DNA from: Candidatus Dechloromonas phosphorivorans
GTDB taxonomy: Bacteria > Pseudomonadota > Gammaproteobacteria > Burkholderiales > Rhodocyclaceae
DNA: 64,000 nucleotides
Reading direction: 5' to 3'
Assembly (NCBI GenBank): GCA_016714975.1
Contig: JADKBR010000001.1
Span: forward strand, 372,001-436,000
Shown: positions 46,170 through 55,623 of the stretch, piece after piece
Position numbering within the stretch: the first letter of the stretch is position 1
Layout of the letters: each line of letters begins with the position of its first letter
Translations under genes and position numbers: made by a program
The notes under the pieces: model-generated
Told to the model about the DNA's origin: nothing
What the model saw: only the letters and a program-made list of their open reading frames with translations
Database searches by the model: none

Positions 46170-49100
46170 TGATGACCACCGTCGGCCAGATCGAAAAGAA
46201 AACCCAAGCCCGCGTCATCGCGCTGTTCCGGGAAAGGCTGTGCTACGACTACCTCGGCGACAAGACCGACCTTGACAACCGCAACATCGAGGAAGCGCTC
46301 CTGCGCGGCTGGCTGACCAAGCGGGGCGTCAGCGACACACTCATCAACCGGGCGCTGCATGAACTGAACAAGGTGGCGACGGATACCAGCAAGAGCCTCT
46401 ACGACCGCAACAAGGAGGTCTACGACCTGCTGCGCTACGGCGTGAAGGTGCAGCCCGGCGCCGGCGAGAACCGGGTCACCGTCTGGCTGATCGACTGGCA
46501 GCACCCGGAGAATAATCACTTCGCCATTGCCGAGGAGGTGACGGTCAAGGGCGCCGATCTGGCGAATGCGGCCAAGGCCAGCACCAAGCGCCCGGACGTG
46601 GTGATCTACATCAACGGCATCGGGCTGGGCGTGCTGGAACTGAAACGCTCCACCGTGTCCGTCGCCGAGGGTATTCGCCAGAATCTGGACAACCAGAAGA
46701 AGGAATTCATCCAGCCATTCTTCTCGACCATGCAGTGGGTGATGGCGGGCAACGACACCGAGGGGCTGCGCTACGCCACCATCGAGACGCCGGAGAAGTA
46801 TTACCTGCGCTGGGTTGAAGAAAGCGGCCCCTACGCGAACGAGCCGAACCTGCTGGATCGCCACCTGTTGCAGGTGTGCCGGAAGGCGCGACTGCTGGAA
46901 CTGATCCACGACTTCATCGTGTTCGATGCCGGCACCAAGAAGCTGTGCCGCCAGAACCAGTATTTCGGCGTGAAGGCCGCGCAGGACTTCATCCAGCGCC
47001 GCGAGGGCGGCATCATCTGGCACACCCAGGGCAGCGGCAAGTCGCTGACCATGGTCTGGCTGGCGAAGTGGATTCGTGAAAACCGCGAAGGTGCGCGGGT
47101 GCTGATCATCACCGACCGCACCGAACTGGATCAGCAGATCGAGACGGTATTCAAGGGCGTCAGCGAACAGATCTACCGCACCAAGAGCGGTGACGACCTG
47201 ATCGGGAAACTGAACGGCACCGAGGAATCGCTGCTGTGTTCGCTGGTGCATAAGTTCGGCCGGCAAGGGGATGACGAAGCGGCAGGTGACGAAGGCACCA
47301 AGGCATTCATCGCCGCCCTCCAGAAGCTGCCACCCGACTTCAAGGCCAAGGGCGACATCCATGTTTTCGTCGATGAGTGCCACCGCACCCAGAGTGGCGA
47401 CCTGCACAAGGCGATGAAGGCGCTGCTGCCGAACGCGATCTTTATCGGCTTCACCGGCACGCCGCTGCTGAAGGCGGACAAGCAGAAGAGTATCGAGGTC
47501 TTCGGCCGCTACATCCATACCTACAAGTTCGACCAAGCGGTGCGCGAGGGCGTGGTGCTGGACCTGCGCTACGAAGCGCGGGACATCGACCAGACGCTGA
47601 CCAACAAGGCCAGGATCGACCAATGGTTCGAGGCCAAGACCAAGGGGCTGAACGACCTTGCCAAGGCGCAACTGAAGCAGAAATGGGGAACCATGCAGCG
47701 GGTGCTGTCCAGTCAGGACCGGCTGGAGAAGATCGTTGCCGACATCCTGCTCGACATGAACACCAAGGCCCGGCTGATAGACGGTCACGGCAACGCCATG
47801 CTGGTGGCCGGGAGCATCTACGAAGCCTGCAAGTTCTACGCGCTGTTCACCGACAGCGAGCTCAAGGGCAAGTGCGCCATCGTCACGAGTTACGCCCCCA
47901 GTGTCGCCGATACCAAGGGCGAAACAACCGGCGCGGGCGACACGGACAACCTGACCAAGTACGGGATTTACGCCCAGATGCTGGCCGACTGGTTCGACGA
48001 ACCGGCGGAGAAGGCCATCGGCAAAGTAGAGACGTTCGAGAAGGAAGTGAAGAAGAAGTTCATCGACGAACCGGGCCAGATGAAGCTGCTGATCGTGGTG
48101 GACAAGCTGCTGACCGGCTTCGACGCGCCTTCGGCCACCTACCTTTACATCGACAAGCAGATGCGCGACCACGGGCTGTTCCAGGCGATTTGCCGGGTCA
48201 ATCGGCTGGACGGCGACGACAAGGAATACGGCTACATCATCGACTACAAGGACTTGTTCCAGAGTCTGGAAGGCGCGGTGTGCGATTACACCAGCGGCGC
48301 GCTGGACGGCTATGACAAGGACGACGTGAAGGGCCTGCTGGAGAACCGGCTGGTCAAGGCGCGGGAAGATTTGGACGAGGCCCGCGAGGCGGTCAAGGCG
48401 CTGTGCGAGCCTGTTGAAGCGCCAAGGGAGCCGGTAGATTACTTCCACTACTTCTGTGCCATCGAGTCCGGCAACGCCGATCAGCTCAAGGACAACGAAC
48501 CGAAGCGGCTGAAGCTCTACAAATTCGTGGCGGCGCTGATCCGCGCCTATGCCAGCATCGCCAGCGAACTGGCCGAAGCGGGTTATAAGCCCGACGAGAT
48601 CGAGACAATCAAGAACGAGGTGGATCACTACAGCAAGGTACGCGACGAAGTGCGGCTCGCCAGCGGCGACTACATCGACCTCAAGGCGTATGAGCCGGCC
48701 ATGCGCCACCTGATCGACACCTACATCCGTGCCGAGGAGAGCGAGAAGATTTCCGCCTTCGACGACATGAGCCTGATCCAGTTGATCGTCGAGCGCGGGC
48801 CGGACGAGGCGGATAAGAAGCTCAAGGGCATCCTGAAGTCCGAGAAATCGGTGGCCGAGACCATCGAGAACAACGTCCGCAAGCTGATCATCAACGAATC
48901 TCCGGTCGATCCCGCCTATTACGAAAAGATGTCGAAGCTGCTGGATGCGCTGATCGAGCTGCGGCGCAAGGGCGTGGTGAGTTACAAGGAATATCTGGAG
49001 AAGATCGCCAAGCTGACCAGGGACGCGACGATGCCGGGTGGCGGACCGGGCGGGTATCCGGCAGAGGTCAGGACGGCAGCGCAGCGGGCGCTCTACAACA

Positions 49101-49351
49101 ATCTGGGCAAGGACGAAGGGCTGGCGTTGGCGGTGGATGCGGCGATCATGGGCAGCCTGCAAAACGGCTGGAAGACCAACGCCATGAAGACGAAGAAGGT
49201 GCGGATCGCCATCCGGGAAGTCTTGGTCAGAGCGGCTGCCCAGCCCGTCACGGTCAATGCGGCCAATCAGAACATGGCACGAGATGATTACCCGGTGGAG
49301 CTTGTGACCGACCAGATTCTGGAACTGGCGAAACACCAGAATGATTGCTGA
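46169..49351 (+). CDS. hsdR: type I restriction endonuclease HsdR
   Basis: The 1060-residue motor nuclease cuts unmodified DNA after translocation. The nuclease motif is D143 (KRPDVVIYI) with E157-x-K159 (VLELKRS). The helicase part has Walker A in WHTQGSGKSLTM with K291, the DECH box at 402-405 (FVDECHRTQSG), GFTGTP and LLIVVDKLLTGFDAP. A C-terminal helical region ends the protein. The ATG at 46169 overlaps the ATPase stop as TGATG; an ATG one codon later is equally possible. It overlaps the metallopeptidase gene by 11 bases. Confidence 0.95.
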   Translation: MMTTVGQIEKKTQARVIALFRERLCYDYLGDKTDLDNRNIEEALLRGWLTKRGVSDTLINRALHELNKVATDTSKSLYDRNKEVYDLLRYGVKVQPGAGENRVTVWLIDWQHPENNHFAIAEEVTVKGADLANAAKASTKRPDVVIYINGIGLGVLELKRSTVSVAEGIRQNLDNQKKEFIQPFFSTMQWVMAGNDTEGLRYATIETPEKYYLRWVEESGPYANEPNLLDRHLLQVCRKARLLELIHDFIVFDAGTKKLCRQNQYFGVKAAQDFIQRREGGIIWHTQGSGKSLTMVWLAKWIRENREGARVLIITDRTELDQQIETVFKGVSEQIYRTKSGDDLIGKLNGTEESLLCSLVHKFGRQGDDEAAGDEGTKAFIAALQKLPPDFKAKGDIHVFVDECHRTQSGDLHKAMKALLPNAIFIGFTGTPLLKADKQKSIEVFGRYIHTYKFDQAVREGVVLDLRYEARDIDQTLTNKARIDQWFEAKTKGLNDLAKAQLKQKWGTMQRVLSSQDRLEKIVADILLDMNTKARLIDGHGNAMLVAGSIYEACKFYALFTDSELKGKCAIVTSYAPSVADTKGETTGAGDTDNLTKYGIYAQMLADWFDEPAEKAIGKVETFEKEVKKKFIDEPGQMKLLIVVDKLLTGFDAPSATYLYIDKQMRDHGLFQAICRVNRLDGDDKEYGYIIDYKDLFQSLEGAVCDYTSGALDGYDKDDVKGLLENRLVKAREDLDEAREAVKALCEPVEAPREPVDYFHYFCAIESGNADQLKDNEPKRLKLYKFVAALIRAYASIASELAEAGYKPDEIETIKNEVDHYSKVRDEVRLASGDYIDLKAYEPAMRHLIDTYIRAEESEKISAFDDMSLIQLIVERGPDEADKKLKGILKSEKSVAETIENNVRKLIINESPVDPAYYEKMSKLLDALIELRRKGVVSYKEYLEKIAKLTRDATMPGGGPGGYPAEVRTAAQRALYNNLGKDEGLALAVDAAIMGSLQNGWKTNAMKTKKVRIAIREVLVRAAAQPVTVNAANQNMARDDYPVELVTDQILELAKHQNDC

Positions 49352-50069
49352 AACTCACCACTTCACCGTCAGCGGCATCAAGGTGGAAGTGCTCCGCAAG
49401 GACATCAAGAACCTGCATCTGGGCGTTTATCCTCCCAATGGCAGGGTCCGGGTGGCGGCACCACTGGTCGTGAGTGATGAAGCCGTGCGGCTGGCGGTGA
49501 TCGACAAGCTGGGTTGGATCAGGCGGCAGAAGGCCAAGTTCGCCGAACAGCCGCGTCAGTCGCAGCGCGAGATGGTGAACGGCGAGAGTCACTTCTTTCT
49601 GGGGCAGCGCTACCGCCTGCGCGTGCATGAGCAGGATGCCCCGGCACGGGTAGCGATTCGTGGTGTCGCCAGCCTGGACCTGTTCGTGCGCCCCGGCACG
49701 AGCGCCGAGCAGCGGGAGGCCATTCTTCTGCGCTGGCATCGTGAGCAACTCAAGGCGCTGATCCCGCCCCTGCTGGAAAAGTGGCAGCCGATCCTCGGCG
49801 TACAGGTCGCCGACTGGGGCGTCAAGAAGATGAAGACCAAGTGGGGAAGCTGCAACCCCGCGTCTCGACGTCTCTGGTTCAATCTGGAACTGGCCAAGAA
49901 GCCTATGCTGTGCCTCGAATACATTGTGGTGCATGAACTGGTGCATCTGTTGGAGCGGCATCACAACGACCGCTTCGCAGGGCTGATCGAAGCTCACGTG
50001 CCACAGTGGCGGCAGTATCGGGAGATGTTGAAGAAGGCGCCGCTGGGGCATGAGGAATGGGAATACTGA
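49341..50069 (+). CDS. YgjP-like (DUF45) zinc metallopeptidase
   Basis: The 242-residue protein has the HELVH zinc motif at 198-202 (IVVHELVHLLERHHND), with WGSCNPASRRLWFNL upstream, matching the YgjP/DUF45 family related to SprT-type and M48 peptidases. It starts inside the end of hsdR, so it is translated with it. Genes of this family are often found next to type I hsd genes, but their role there is unknown. It closes the restriction operon. Confidence 0.9.
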   Translation: MIAETHHFTVSGIKVEVLRKDIKNLHLGVYPPNGRVRVAAPLVVSDEAVRLAVIDKLGWIRRQKAKFAEQPRQSQREMVNGESHFFLGQRYRLRVHEQDAPARVAIRGVASLDLFVRPGTSAEQREAILLRWHREQLKALIPPLLEKWQPILGVQVADWGVKKMKTKWGSCNPASRRLWFNLELAKKPMLCLEYIVVHELVHLLERHHNDRFAGLIEAHVPQWRQYREMLKKAPLGHEEWEY

Positions 50070-50196
50070 AGATGCCCGCGACAATTTTTCGGGGGGTAGC
50101 CACGTCCGCGCAACGCTGTGGCGCGGCGTATACAATTTCGGTGCGGGTTTCCCGCTTTTTCTTGAATCCCCTGTAGCTACCGGAGGCGGTTTGCTG

Positions 50197-50862
50197 ATGA
50201 AATCGGAACACCTCGCCCGCAACAACGTCATCCTTCTCGTCTGCTTGCTGATCCTGATCCTCTTCTTCCCGCTTTTCCGGACGGATCAGTCGCTGGTTCG
50301 CGATCTGCTGCTCTCCGCAGTCTTCTTTGCAGGGGTATTCTCGCTTGAGTTTCCCGCCAGGGCCCGGATCCTCCTGTTGTCACTCGCGACACTGACGGCC
50401 GGAACCACCTGGATCCATCATTTCATCGAAAATGACCTGCTGTCCCTGATCGACTTCGGGACGTCCTCGGTCACGCTGGCACTCATCGTCGTTCTGATGA
50501 TCCGCCACATTGCCCGCAGCAGGATCGTGACGCCGACCATCATTCTCAGTTCAGTCAATGGCTACCTGTTGCTCGGCGTGCTTGGCGCGGTACTGCTGAG
50601 CATCGCTGACGCTGCCCATGTCTTCCTGAACGGCGCGGGAAGCGCCGGCATCGCTCTCCCCAGCCAGGGTTCACCCGAGTTCAGCGACTATCTTTATTTC
50701 GCGTTCATTACCCTGACTACCGTGGGTTTTGGCGACGTGACGGCCGTTTCCCACCTGACCCGATCCGTGACCATTCTCATCGGCCTTGCCGGCCAGTTGT
50801 ACATGACCATTCTCATTGCCATGCTGGTAGGAAAATTTCTCGCCGGCCACGAAGGAAAGTAG
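50197..50862 (+). CDS. potassium-channel-like membrane protein
   Basis: The 221-residue protein has about six hydrophobic segments and a pore loop ITLTTVGFGDVTAVSHLTRS near residue 180, whose TVGFGD is the K+ selectivity filter; two flanking helices complete an ion-channel (2TM pore) domain. No cytoplasmic RCK domain is attached. CGGAGGCGG precedes the ATG at 50197 at a slightly long distance. It lies just outside the restriction locus. Confidence 0.85.
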   Translation: MKSEHLARNNVILLVCLLILILFFPLFRTDQSLVRDLLLSAVFFAGVFSLEFPARARILLLSLATLTAGTTWIHHFIENDLLSLIDFGTSSVTLALIVVLMIRHIARSRIVTPTIILSSVNGYLLLGVLGAVLLSIADAAHVFLNGAGSAGIALPSQGSPEFSDYLYFAFITLTTVGFGDVTAVSHLTRSVTILIGLAGQLYMTILIAMLVGKFLAGHEGK

Positions 50863-51238
50863 GCGTGCCGACGTCTGCACCTGCGTGGTTGTCATGCGGG
50901 TAGGCTGTCCCGGCGTTGCAGGGCCGTGCCACATGGGGTCGGGGCCATTACCCGGGGGCTTCGGGCGCCGGCGGGGGCGGGGGGCGCCCCCAAAAAGGGC
51001 GGCATCACCCGACCATGCCATGCAGCCGACCGTTACCAGCGGGCTTCGCCTGCCGGTTCCTGCGGCTGATGACGACCGTTGAGGGTCCGCTTTTCCAGAG
51101 GCCCAAGGATCGCGCAGGGTCGAAGCACCATTCGCCACGCCCCGGCTGCCTCAAGTCGCACGCACCCCCACCCCACAAAAGCCGTCCTCGCCACTTTGAC
51201 GTATCATCGGCCGATCCAACCCCGATGCCGCGCAAACA
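50863..51238. other. 376-bp intergenic region with G-rich hairpin and quadruplex motif
   Basis: No gene is supported between the channel gene and pepN. At 50954-50984 four runs of at least three G are separated by loops of 4, 7 and 1 bases, a quadruplex pattern on the plus strand. GGGGGCG and CGCCCCC (50973-50991) can also pair as a hairpin with a 5-base loop, which may end the channel transcript. A TTTGACG near 51195 could be part of a pepN promoter. Confidence 0.5.
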
Positions 51239-53824
51239 ATGAAAACCGATACCCCCCAGACGATCTATCTCAAGGACTACACCCCGCCCGCGTTCCTGGT
51301 CGATACCGTCGACCTCGATTTCGTCATTGAAGCCGGCGGCACGACCGTCACCGCCACGCTGGCGCTGCGCCGCAATCCGGGCGTTGCCGCGCAGCCGCTG
51401 GTGCTCGATGGCGACGAACTGGAAACCCTGTCGGTTGCGGTCGACGGCGAGAAAGTGCCGTTTTCCGTGACGCCGAACACGCTGACCATCGCCGACCTTC
51501 CCGATGCCTTCACGCTGCACACGGTCGTCCGCATCGAACCCGACGCGAACACCGGCCTGTCCGGTCTCTACCGCTCCCGCGACGGTTACTTCACGCAGTG
51601 CGAGGCGCAGGGATTCCGCCGCATCACCTGGTTCCTCGACCGCCCGGATGTGATGTCCACCTACACGGTGACTCTGCGCGCCGACAAGGCCGCTTTCCCG
51701 GTGCTGCTCGCCAACGGCAACCCGGTCGCCGCCGGCGACGAGGCCGACGGCCGCCACTGGGCGAAATGGGCCGACCCGTTCCGCAAGCCGGCCTACCTGT
51801 TCGCCATCGTCGCCGGCAGGCTCGATGTGCTGCGCGATGCCTTCACGACCGCCTCCGGCCGCAGCGTGCAGCTCGCCATCTACGTCGAGCCGGGCAAGCT
51901 CGACCAGTGCCCGCACGCGATGGAAGCACTGAAGAAGTCGATGGCCTGGGACGAGGAACGCTTCGGCCTCGAATGCGATCTCGACCACTACATGATCGTC
52001 GCCGTCGGCGACTTCAACATGGGCGCGATGGAAAACAAGGGCCTCAACATCTTCAACACGAAGTATGTGCTCGCTCGCGCAGATGTCGCCACCGACGTCG
52101 ATTTCGAGAACATCGACCGCGTCGTCGCCCACGAGTATTTCCACAACTGGACCGGCAACCGCGTCACCTGCCGCGACTGGTTCCAGCTTTCGCTGAAGGA
52201 AGGCCTGACCGTCTTCCGCGATCAGGAATTCGGCGCCGACCTGCACAACCGCTCGATTGCCCGCATCCGCGAGGTGCGCGGCCTGCGCGCCGCCCAGTTC
52301 CCCGAGGACGCCGGGCCGATGGCGCACCCGGTACGTCCGGCCAGCTTCGTCGAGATCAACAATTTCTATACCTCGACCGTCTATGAAAAGGGCGCCGAGG
52401 TCATCCGCATGATCCAGACGCTGATCGGCCGCGACGCGTTCCGCGCCGGCATGGACGAATACTTCCGCCGCCACGATGGCCAGGCGGTGACCTGCGAGGA
52501 TTTCGTCGCCGCGATGGCCGCTGCCAGCGGCTTTGATTTCACCCAGTTCATGCGCTGGTACAACCACCCCGGAACACCGCATGTCGCGGTCGACAGTCAT
52601 TTCGATGCCGAAACCGGAACCTGCACGCTGACCTGCACGCAATCCAACCCGCGCGCCGCGGACGACGCCCCGTACCTGATTCCGATCCGCGTCGCCCTGT
52701 TCGCCACAGACGGACAACTGATCGCCGGCAGCGAGCGCACCCTGCAATTGACGGCGACCTCGCAGTCCTTCGTCTTCAACGACATCGCCGGCGAACCCGT
52801 GCCCTCGCTGCTGCGCGACTTCTCGGCGCCGGTGATTCTCGACTTCGCCTACACGCCGGACGAACTCACCCTGCTCCTGGCCCACGAGACCGACCCGTTC
52901 AACGCCTGGGAAGCCGGCCAGCGCCTCGCCTCGGCGCTGATCCTCGACGCCACGGCCGCCATCGCTGCCGGCCGGACGCCAGCCTGGCCGGCTGGCTTCG
53001 TCGATGCCTCCCGGCGCCTGCTGCAGACCCACGCCGAACGCGGCGCCGCCTTCGTCGCCGAAGCGCTGACCCTGCCCGGCGAATCGACACTGGCCGAGGC
53101 ACTGGAAGTAGTCGATCCGGATGCCCTGCACGCCGCCCGCAATGCGCTTCGCCGGCATCTCGCCGAACAGCTCGAGGCCGAGCTGGGCGCGACCTATGCC
53201 GCCCTCGCCCCGCATGGCGCGTACCAGCCGAACGCCGCCGACGCCGGCCGCCGCGCGCTGCGCAACGTCTGCCTGGGCTACCTGCTTGAACTGGACACCC
53301 CTGCCGGTCGTCAGCTCGCCATTCGGCAGTACCGTTCGGCCGACAACATGACCGACCAGTTCGGCGCCCTCGCGGCACTTGCCCAGACCGATTGCCCGGA
53401 GCGCGAACAGGCGCTGGCCGACTTCCATCAGCGCTGGCAGCACGAGGCGCTGGTCGTCGACAAGTGGCTCGCCGTGCAATCGGGCAGCCGCCTGCCTGGC
53501 ACGCTGGACACGGTCAAACGCCTGACCGCGCATCCGGCTTTCGACATCGGCAACCCGAACAAGATCTATGCGCTGCTGCGCACTTTCGGCGCCAACCTCG
53601 TCCGGTTCAACACGGCCGCGGGCTACGCCTTCCTCGCCGGGCAGATTACGCTGATCGACGCGCGCAACCCGCAGGTCGCCGCGCGCCTCGCCCGCTGTTT
53701 CGACCGCTGGCAGCGATTCGACGCCGGCCGCCAGGCCCATGCCCGCACCGCGCTGGAAAGCATCCGCGACCATGCCGGCCTGTCGCGCGACGTCGGCGAG
53801 ATCGTCACGCGGGCGCTGGGCTAA
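51239..53824 (+). CDS. pepN: aminopeptidase N
   Basis: The 861-residue M1-family zinc peptidase removes N-terminal residues from peptides. The exopeptidase motif GAMEN lies at 262-266 and the zinc site HEYFH at 298-302 with the third ligand E321 (SLKEGLTVFRDQEF). The domain order (beta N-domain, catalytic domain, DUF3458, alpha-helical C-domain) and length fit E. coli-type PepN. The stop codon overlaps that of the convergent response regulator. Confidence 0.96.
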   Translation: MKTDTPQTIYLKDYTPPAFLVDTVDLDFVIEAGGTTVTATLALRRNPGVAAQPLVLDGDELETLSVAVDGEKVPFSVTPNTLTIADLPDAFTLHTVVRIEPDANTGLSGLYRSRDGYFTQCEAQGFRRITWFLDRPDVMSTYTVTLRADKAAFPVLLANGNPVAAGDEADGRHWAKWADPFRKPAYLFAIVAGRLDVLRDAFTTASGRSVQLAIYVEPGKLDQCPHAMEALKKSMAWDEERFGLECDLDHYMIVAVGDFNMGAMENKGLNIFNTKYVLARADVATDVDFENIDRVVAHEYFHNWTGNRVTCRDWFQLSLKEGLTVFRDQEFGADLHNRSIARIREVRGLRAAQFPEDAGPMAHPVRPASFVEINNFYTSTVYEKGAEVIRMIQTLIGRDAFRAGMDEYFRRHDGQAVTCEDFVAAMAAASGFDFTQFMRWYNHPGTPHVAVDSHFDAETGTCTLTCTQSNPRAADDAPYLIPIRVALFATDGQLIAGSERTLQLTATSQSFVFNDIAGEPVPSLLRDFSAPVILDFAYTPDELTLLLAHETDPFNAWEAGQRLASALILDATAAIAAGRTPAWPAGFVDASRRLLQTHAERGAAFVAEALTLPGESTLAEALEVVDPDALHAARNALRRHLAEQLEAELGATYAALAPHGAYQPNAADAGRRALRNVCLGYLLELDTPAGRQLAIRQYRSADNMTDQFGALAALAQTDCPEREQALADFHQRWQHEALVVDKWLAVQSGSRLPGTLDTVKRLTAHPAFDIGNPNKIYALLRTFGANLVRFNTAAGYAFLAGQITLIDARNPQVAARLARCFDRWQRFDAGRQAHARTALESIRDHAGLSRDVGEIVTRALG

Positions 53825-54597
53825 CCAGCCATTACCGCCTTGGCCGGTACCCACTGGCGGCGGCTAACCGGCAATTTTTCCGGCACGCCGCGCAGCAGTG
53901 CCCAACCGTAGGCTTCGGCATCGTCGCCGGCAGCCTTCTCGAAGCCAGCCAGCGCCGTCCTCGCCACCAGCACCGCCCGGTGCAGGCGGATGAAGCGCTC
54001 GGCATATTCGCTTTCCAGATGAGTCAGCGACTCGTCAAGCAGGTACTCGCGGTCGACCGTCCGCGCCGTCACGTATTTCAGGTCCGCCTTGAAGTAGAGG
54101 ACCTCGCCGACCGGCACCAGGAGCAGGCGGCCGCGCTCGTGGCAGCAAAGATGGGTGCGCCCGCCCCCGCGCACGGCGCGCCCGAGGCTGGCAAGCAATT
54201 CGTGGTTGGCGGGCGGAGCGGCATGTGCTTTCTGCAAGGCCGTCAACAATCGCTGCGCGCGTACCGGCTTGAGCAGGTAGTCAACCGCGTTGAGATCGAA
54301 AGCCTGCACCGCGTAGTTGTCGTAGGCGGTGGTGAAGATGATCGCGGGTGGCGCCGGGAATGCGCCAAGGTGACCGGCCAGTTCGATGCCGTCCATGCCC
54401 GGCATGCGGATGTCGGCGAGCATGACATCGACCGCGTGATCACGCAGGAATTCGAGTGCCGCGATGCCGTTGCCCGCCTCGCCGACGACCTCGGTCGGGA
54501 ACTGGATGGCGATGTCGACGAGTATTTCCCGCAGACGGTTGCGGGCCAGCGGTTCGTCATCGACGATCAGGATTCTCAGGAGTTCGGCGTGCGGCAT
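53821..54597 (-). CDS. LytTR-family response regulator (AlgR-like)
   Basis: The 258-residue regulator has a receiver domain with D13, D14, phosphoacceptor D62 (VMLADIRMPGMDG) and T-K residues in FTTAYDNYA and YLLKPV. A LytTR DNA-binding domain follows (about residues 150-250: VLYFKADLKYVTAR, RFIRLHRAVLVAR). The ATG at 54597 starts MPHAELLRILIVDDEP. It overlaps the histidine kinase gene by 22 bases; the pair next to argH is the arrangement of algZ-algR. Confidence 0.92.
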   Translation of the reverse strand: MPHAELLRILIVDDEPLARNRLREILVDIAIQFPTEVVGEAGNGIAALEFLRDHAVDVMLADIRMPGMDGIELAGHLGAFPAPPAIIFTTAYDNYAVQAFDLNAVDYLLKPVRAQRLLTALQKAHAAPPANHELLASLGRAVRGGGRTHLCCHERGRLLLVPVGEVLYFKADLKYVTARTVDREYLLDESLTHLESEYAERFIRLHRAVLVARTALAGFEKAAGDDAEAYGWALLRGVPEKLPVSRRQWVPAKAVMAG

Positions 54598-55589
54598 GGC
54601 AGAATGATGCGGACCTCGTAGGATTGCTCGCCAGCCTCGATTTCGAGCCGCGCTTCGAGATCGTAATACAGCGCGAGGCGCTCGCGAATGTTCGCAATGG
54701 CGATATGGTTGCCGCTGGCGTGCTGCTGGGCGCCGGTAGCCGGGTTGGCGATGGCGATCCACAGTTCGTCGCCACGCTGCTCGATCGAGATACGGATGGT
54801 TCCACCCTCGGGTGACGGCTCGATACCGTGATAGACGGCGTTCTCCAGCAGCGGTTGCAACATCAGCGGCGGAATCGGCAGGTTCAGGGAAACAGATCCG
54901 ATTTGCCAGTCGACCGCGAGACGCTCGCCGAGGCGCAGCCTTTCCAGTTCGAAGTACTGCTCGCCGAGAGCAATCTCGTCGGCCAGACTGATCATTTCAC
55001 CAGGGTCGCGCATCGCGGCGCGGAAGAGGTCGGACAGCGATTCGAGCGCCGCCTCGGCCTGCTGCGGCCGGGCGCGAATAAGCGAGAGCACGGCATTGAG
55101 CGAGTTGAAAAGGAAGTGCGGGCGGATGCGCGCATTCAATGCCGCCAGGCGCGCTTCGGCCTGGGCCGGCGAAAAGGCACGGGCGCGCAACTCGAAATAG
55201 CCGAGCAGCACAACGGACGCCGCGACCGCCAGCAGCGCCGGGCGCAGGGCATTGCCGCTGTCGCTGAAACCGAGCGACTGCCAGAACAGGTTCTGGGCAA
55301 AGGCCAGTCCGCCGACCAGCATGACCACGGCCAGTTGCCCCAAGCCCAACGGCATTCGGCGCAGCAGATCGCGCACCGCAGCCAGCAGTCCGAGCGCGAG
55401 CAGGAGCAAGGGTTCGACGAGGGCCGCCATCTCGACGTAGCGCGGCACCCAGCCGGAGGGTTCGGGCACCTGGATCAGCGCCGCGGCCAACGCCATGACG
55501 TTGACCCCGAGCAGGACACGCAGCATCACCCCGAAATTGCGCCAATCGGGGAGCGGATGCGTTGCCGGAAAGTGCCCTATACTTGCCAT
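54576..55589 (-). CDS. LytS/AlgZ-type sensor histidine kinase
   Basis: The 337-residue protein has four membrane helices (residues 20-140) and the His_kinase domain with the phosphorylated H158 in RIRPHFLFNSLNAVLSL. The ATP-binding part shows MLQPLLENAVYHGIEPS and NIRERLALYYD. It is of the LytS/AlgZ class without a HisKA domain. Its start at 55589 is only 34 bases from the divergent argH start, as in Pseudomonas and many betaproteobacteria. The signal is not known. Confidence 0.9.
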   Translation of the reverse strand: MASIGHFPATHPLPDWRNFGVMLRVLLGVNVMALAAALIQVPEPSGWVPRYVEMAALVEPLLLLALGLLAAVRDLLRRMPLGLGQLAVVMLVGGLAFAQNLFWQSLGFSDSGNALRPALLAVAASVVLLGYFELRARAFSPAQAEARLAALNARIRPHFLFNSLNAVLSLIRARPQQAEAALESLSDLFRAAMRDPGEMISLADEIALGEQYFELERLRLGERLAVDWQIGSVSLNLPIPPLMLQPLLENAVYHGIEPSPEGGTIRISIEQRGDELWIAIANPATGAQQHASGNHIAIANIRERLALYYDLEARLEIEAGEQSYEVRIILPCRTPNS

Positions 55590-55623
55590 TCCTGATGCCT
55601 GATCGCCTTGACTGCCCTATTCT

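Noticed and set aside
45821..49336. Very long open frame of 1171 codons on the minus strand opposite hsdR
   Set aside because: It mirrors hsdR and part of the ATPase gene, and its product is low-complexity with no domain, while the plus strand encodes complete motifs. It is a GC-codon shadow.
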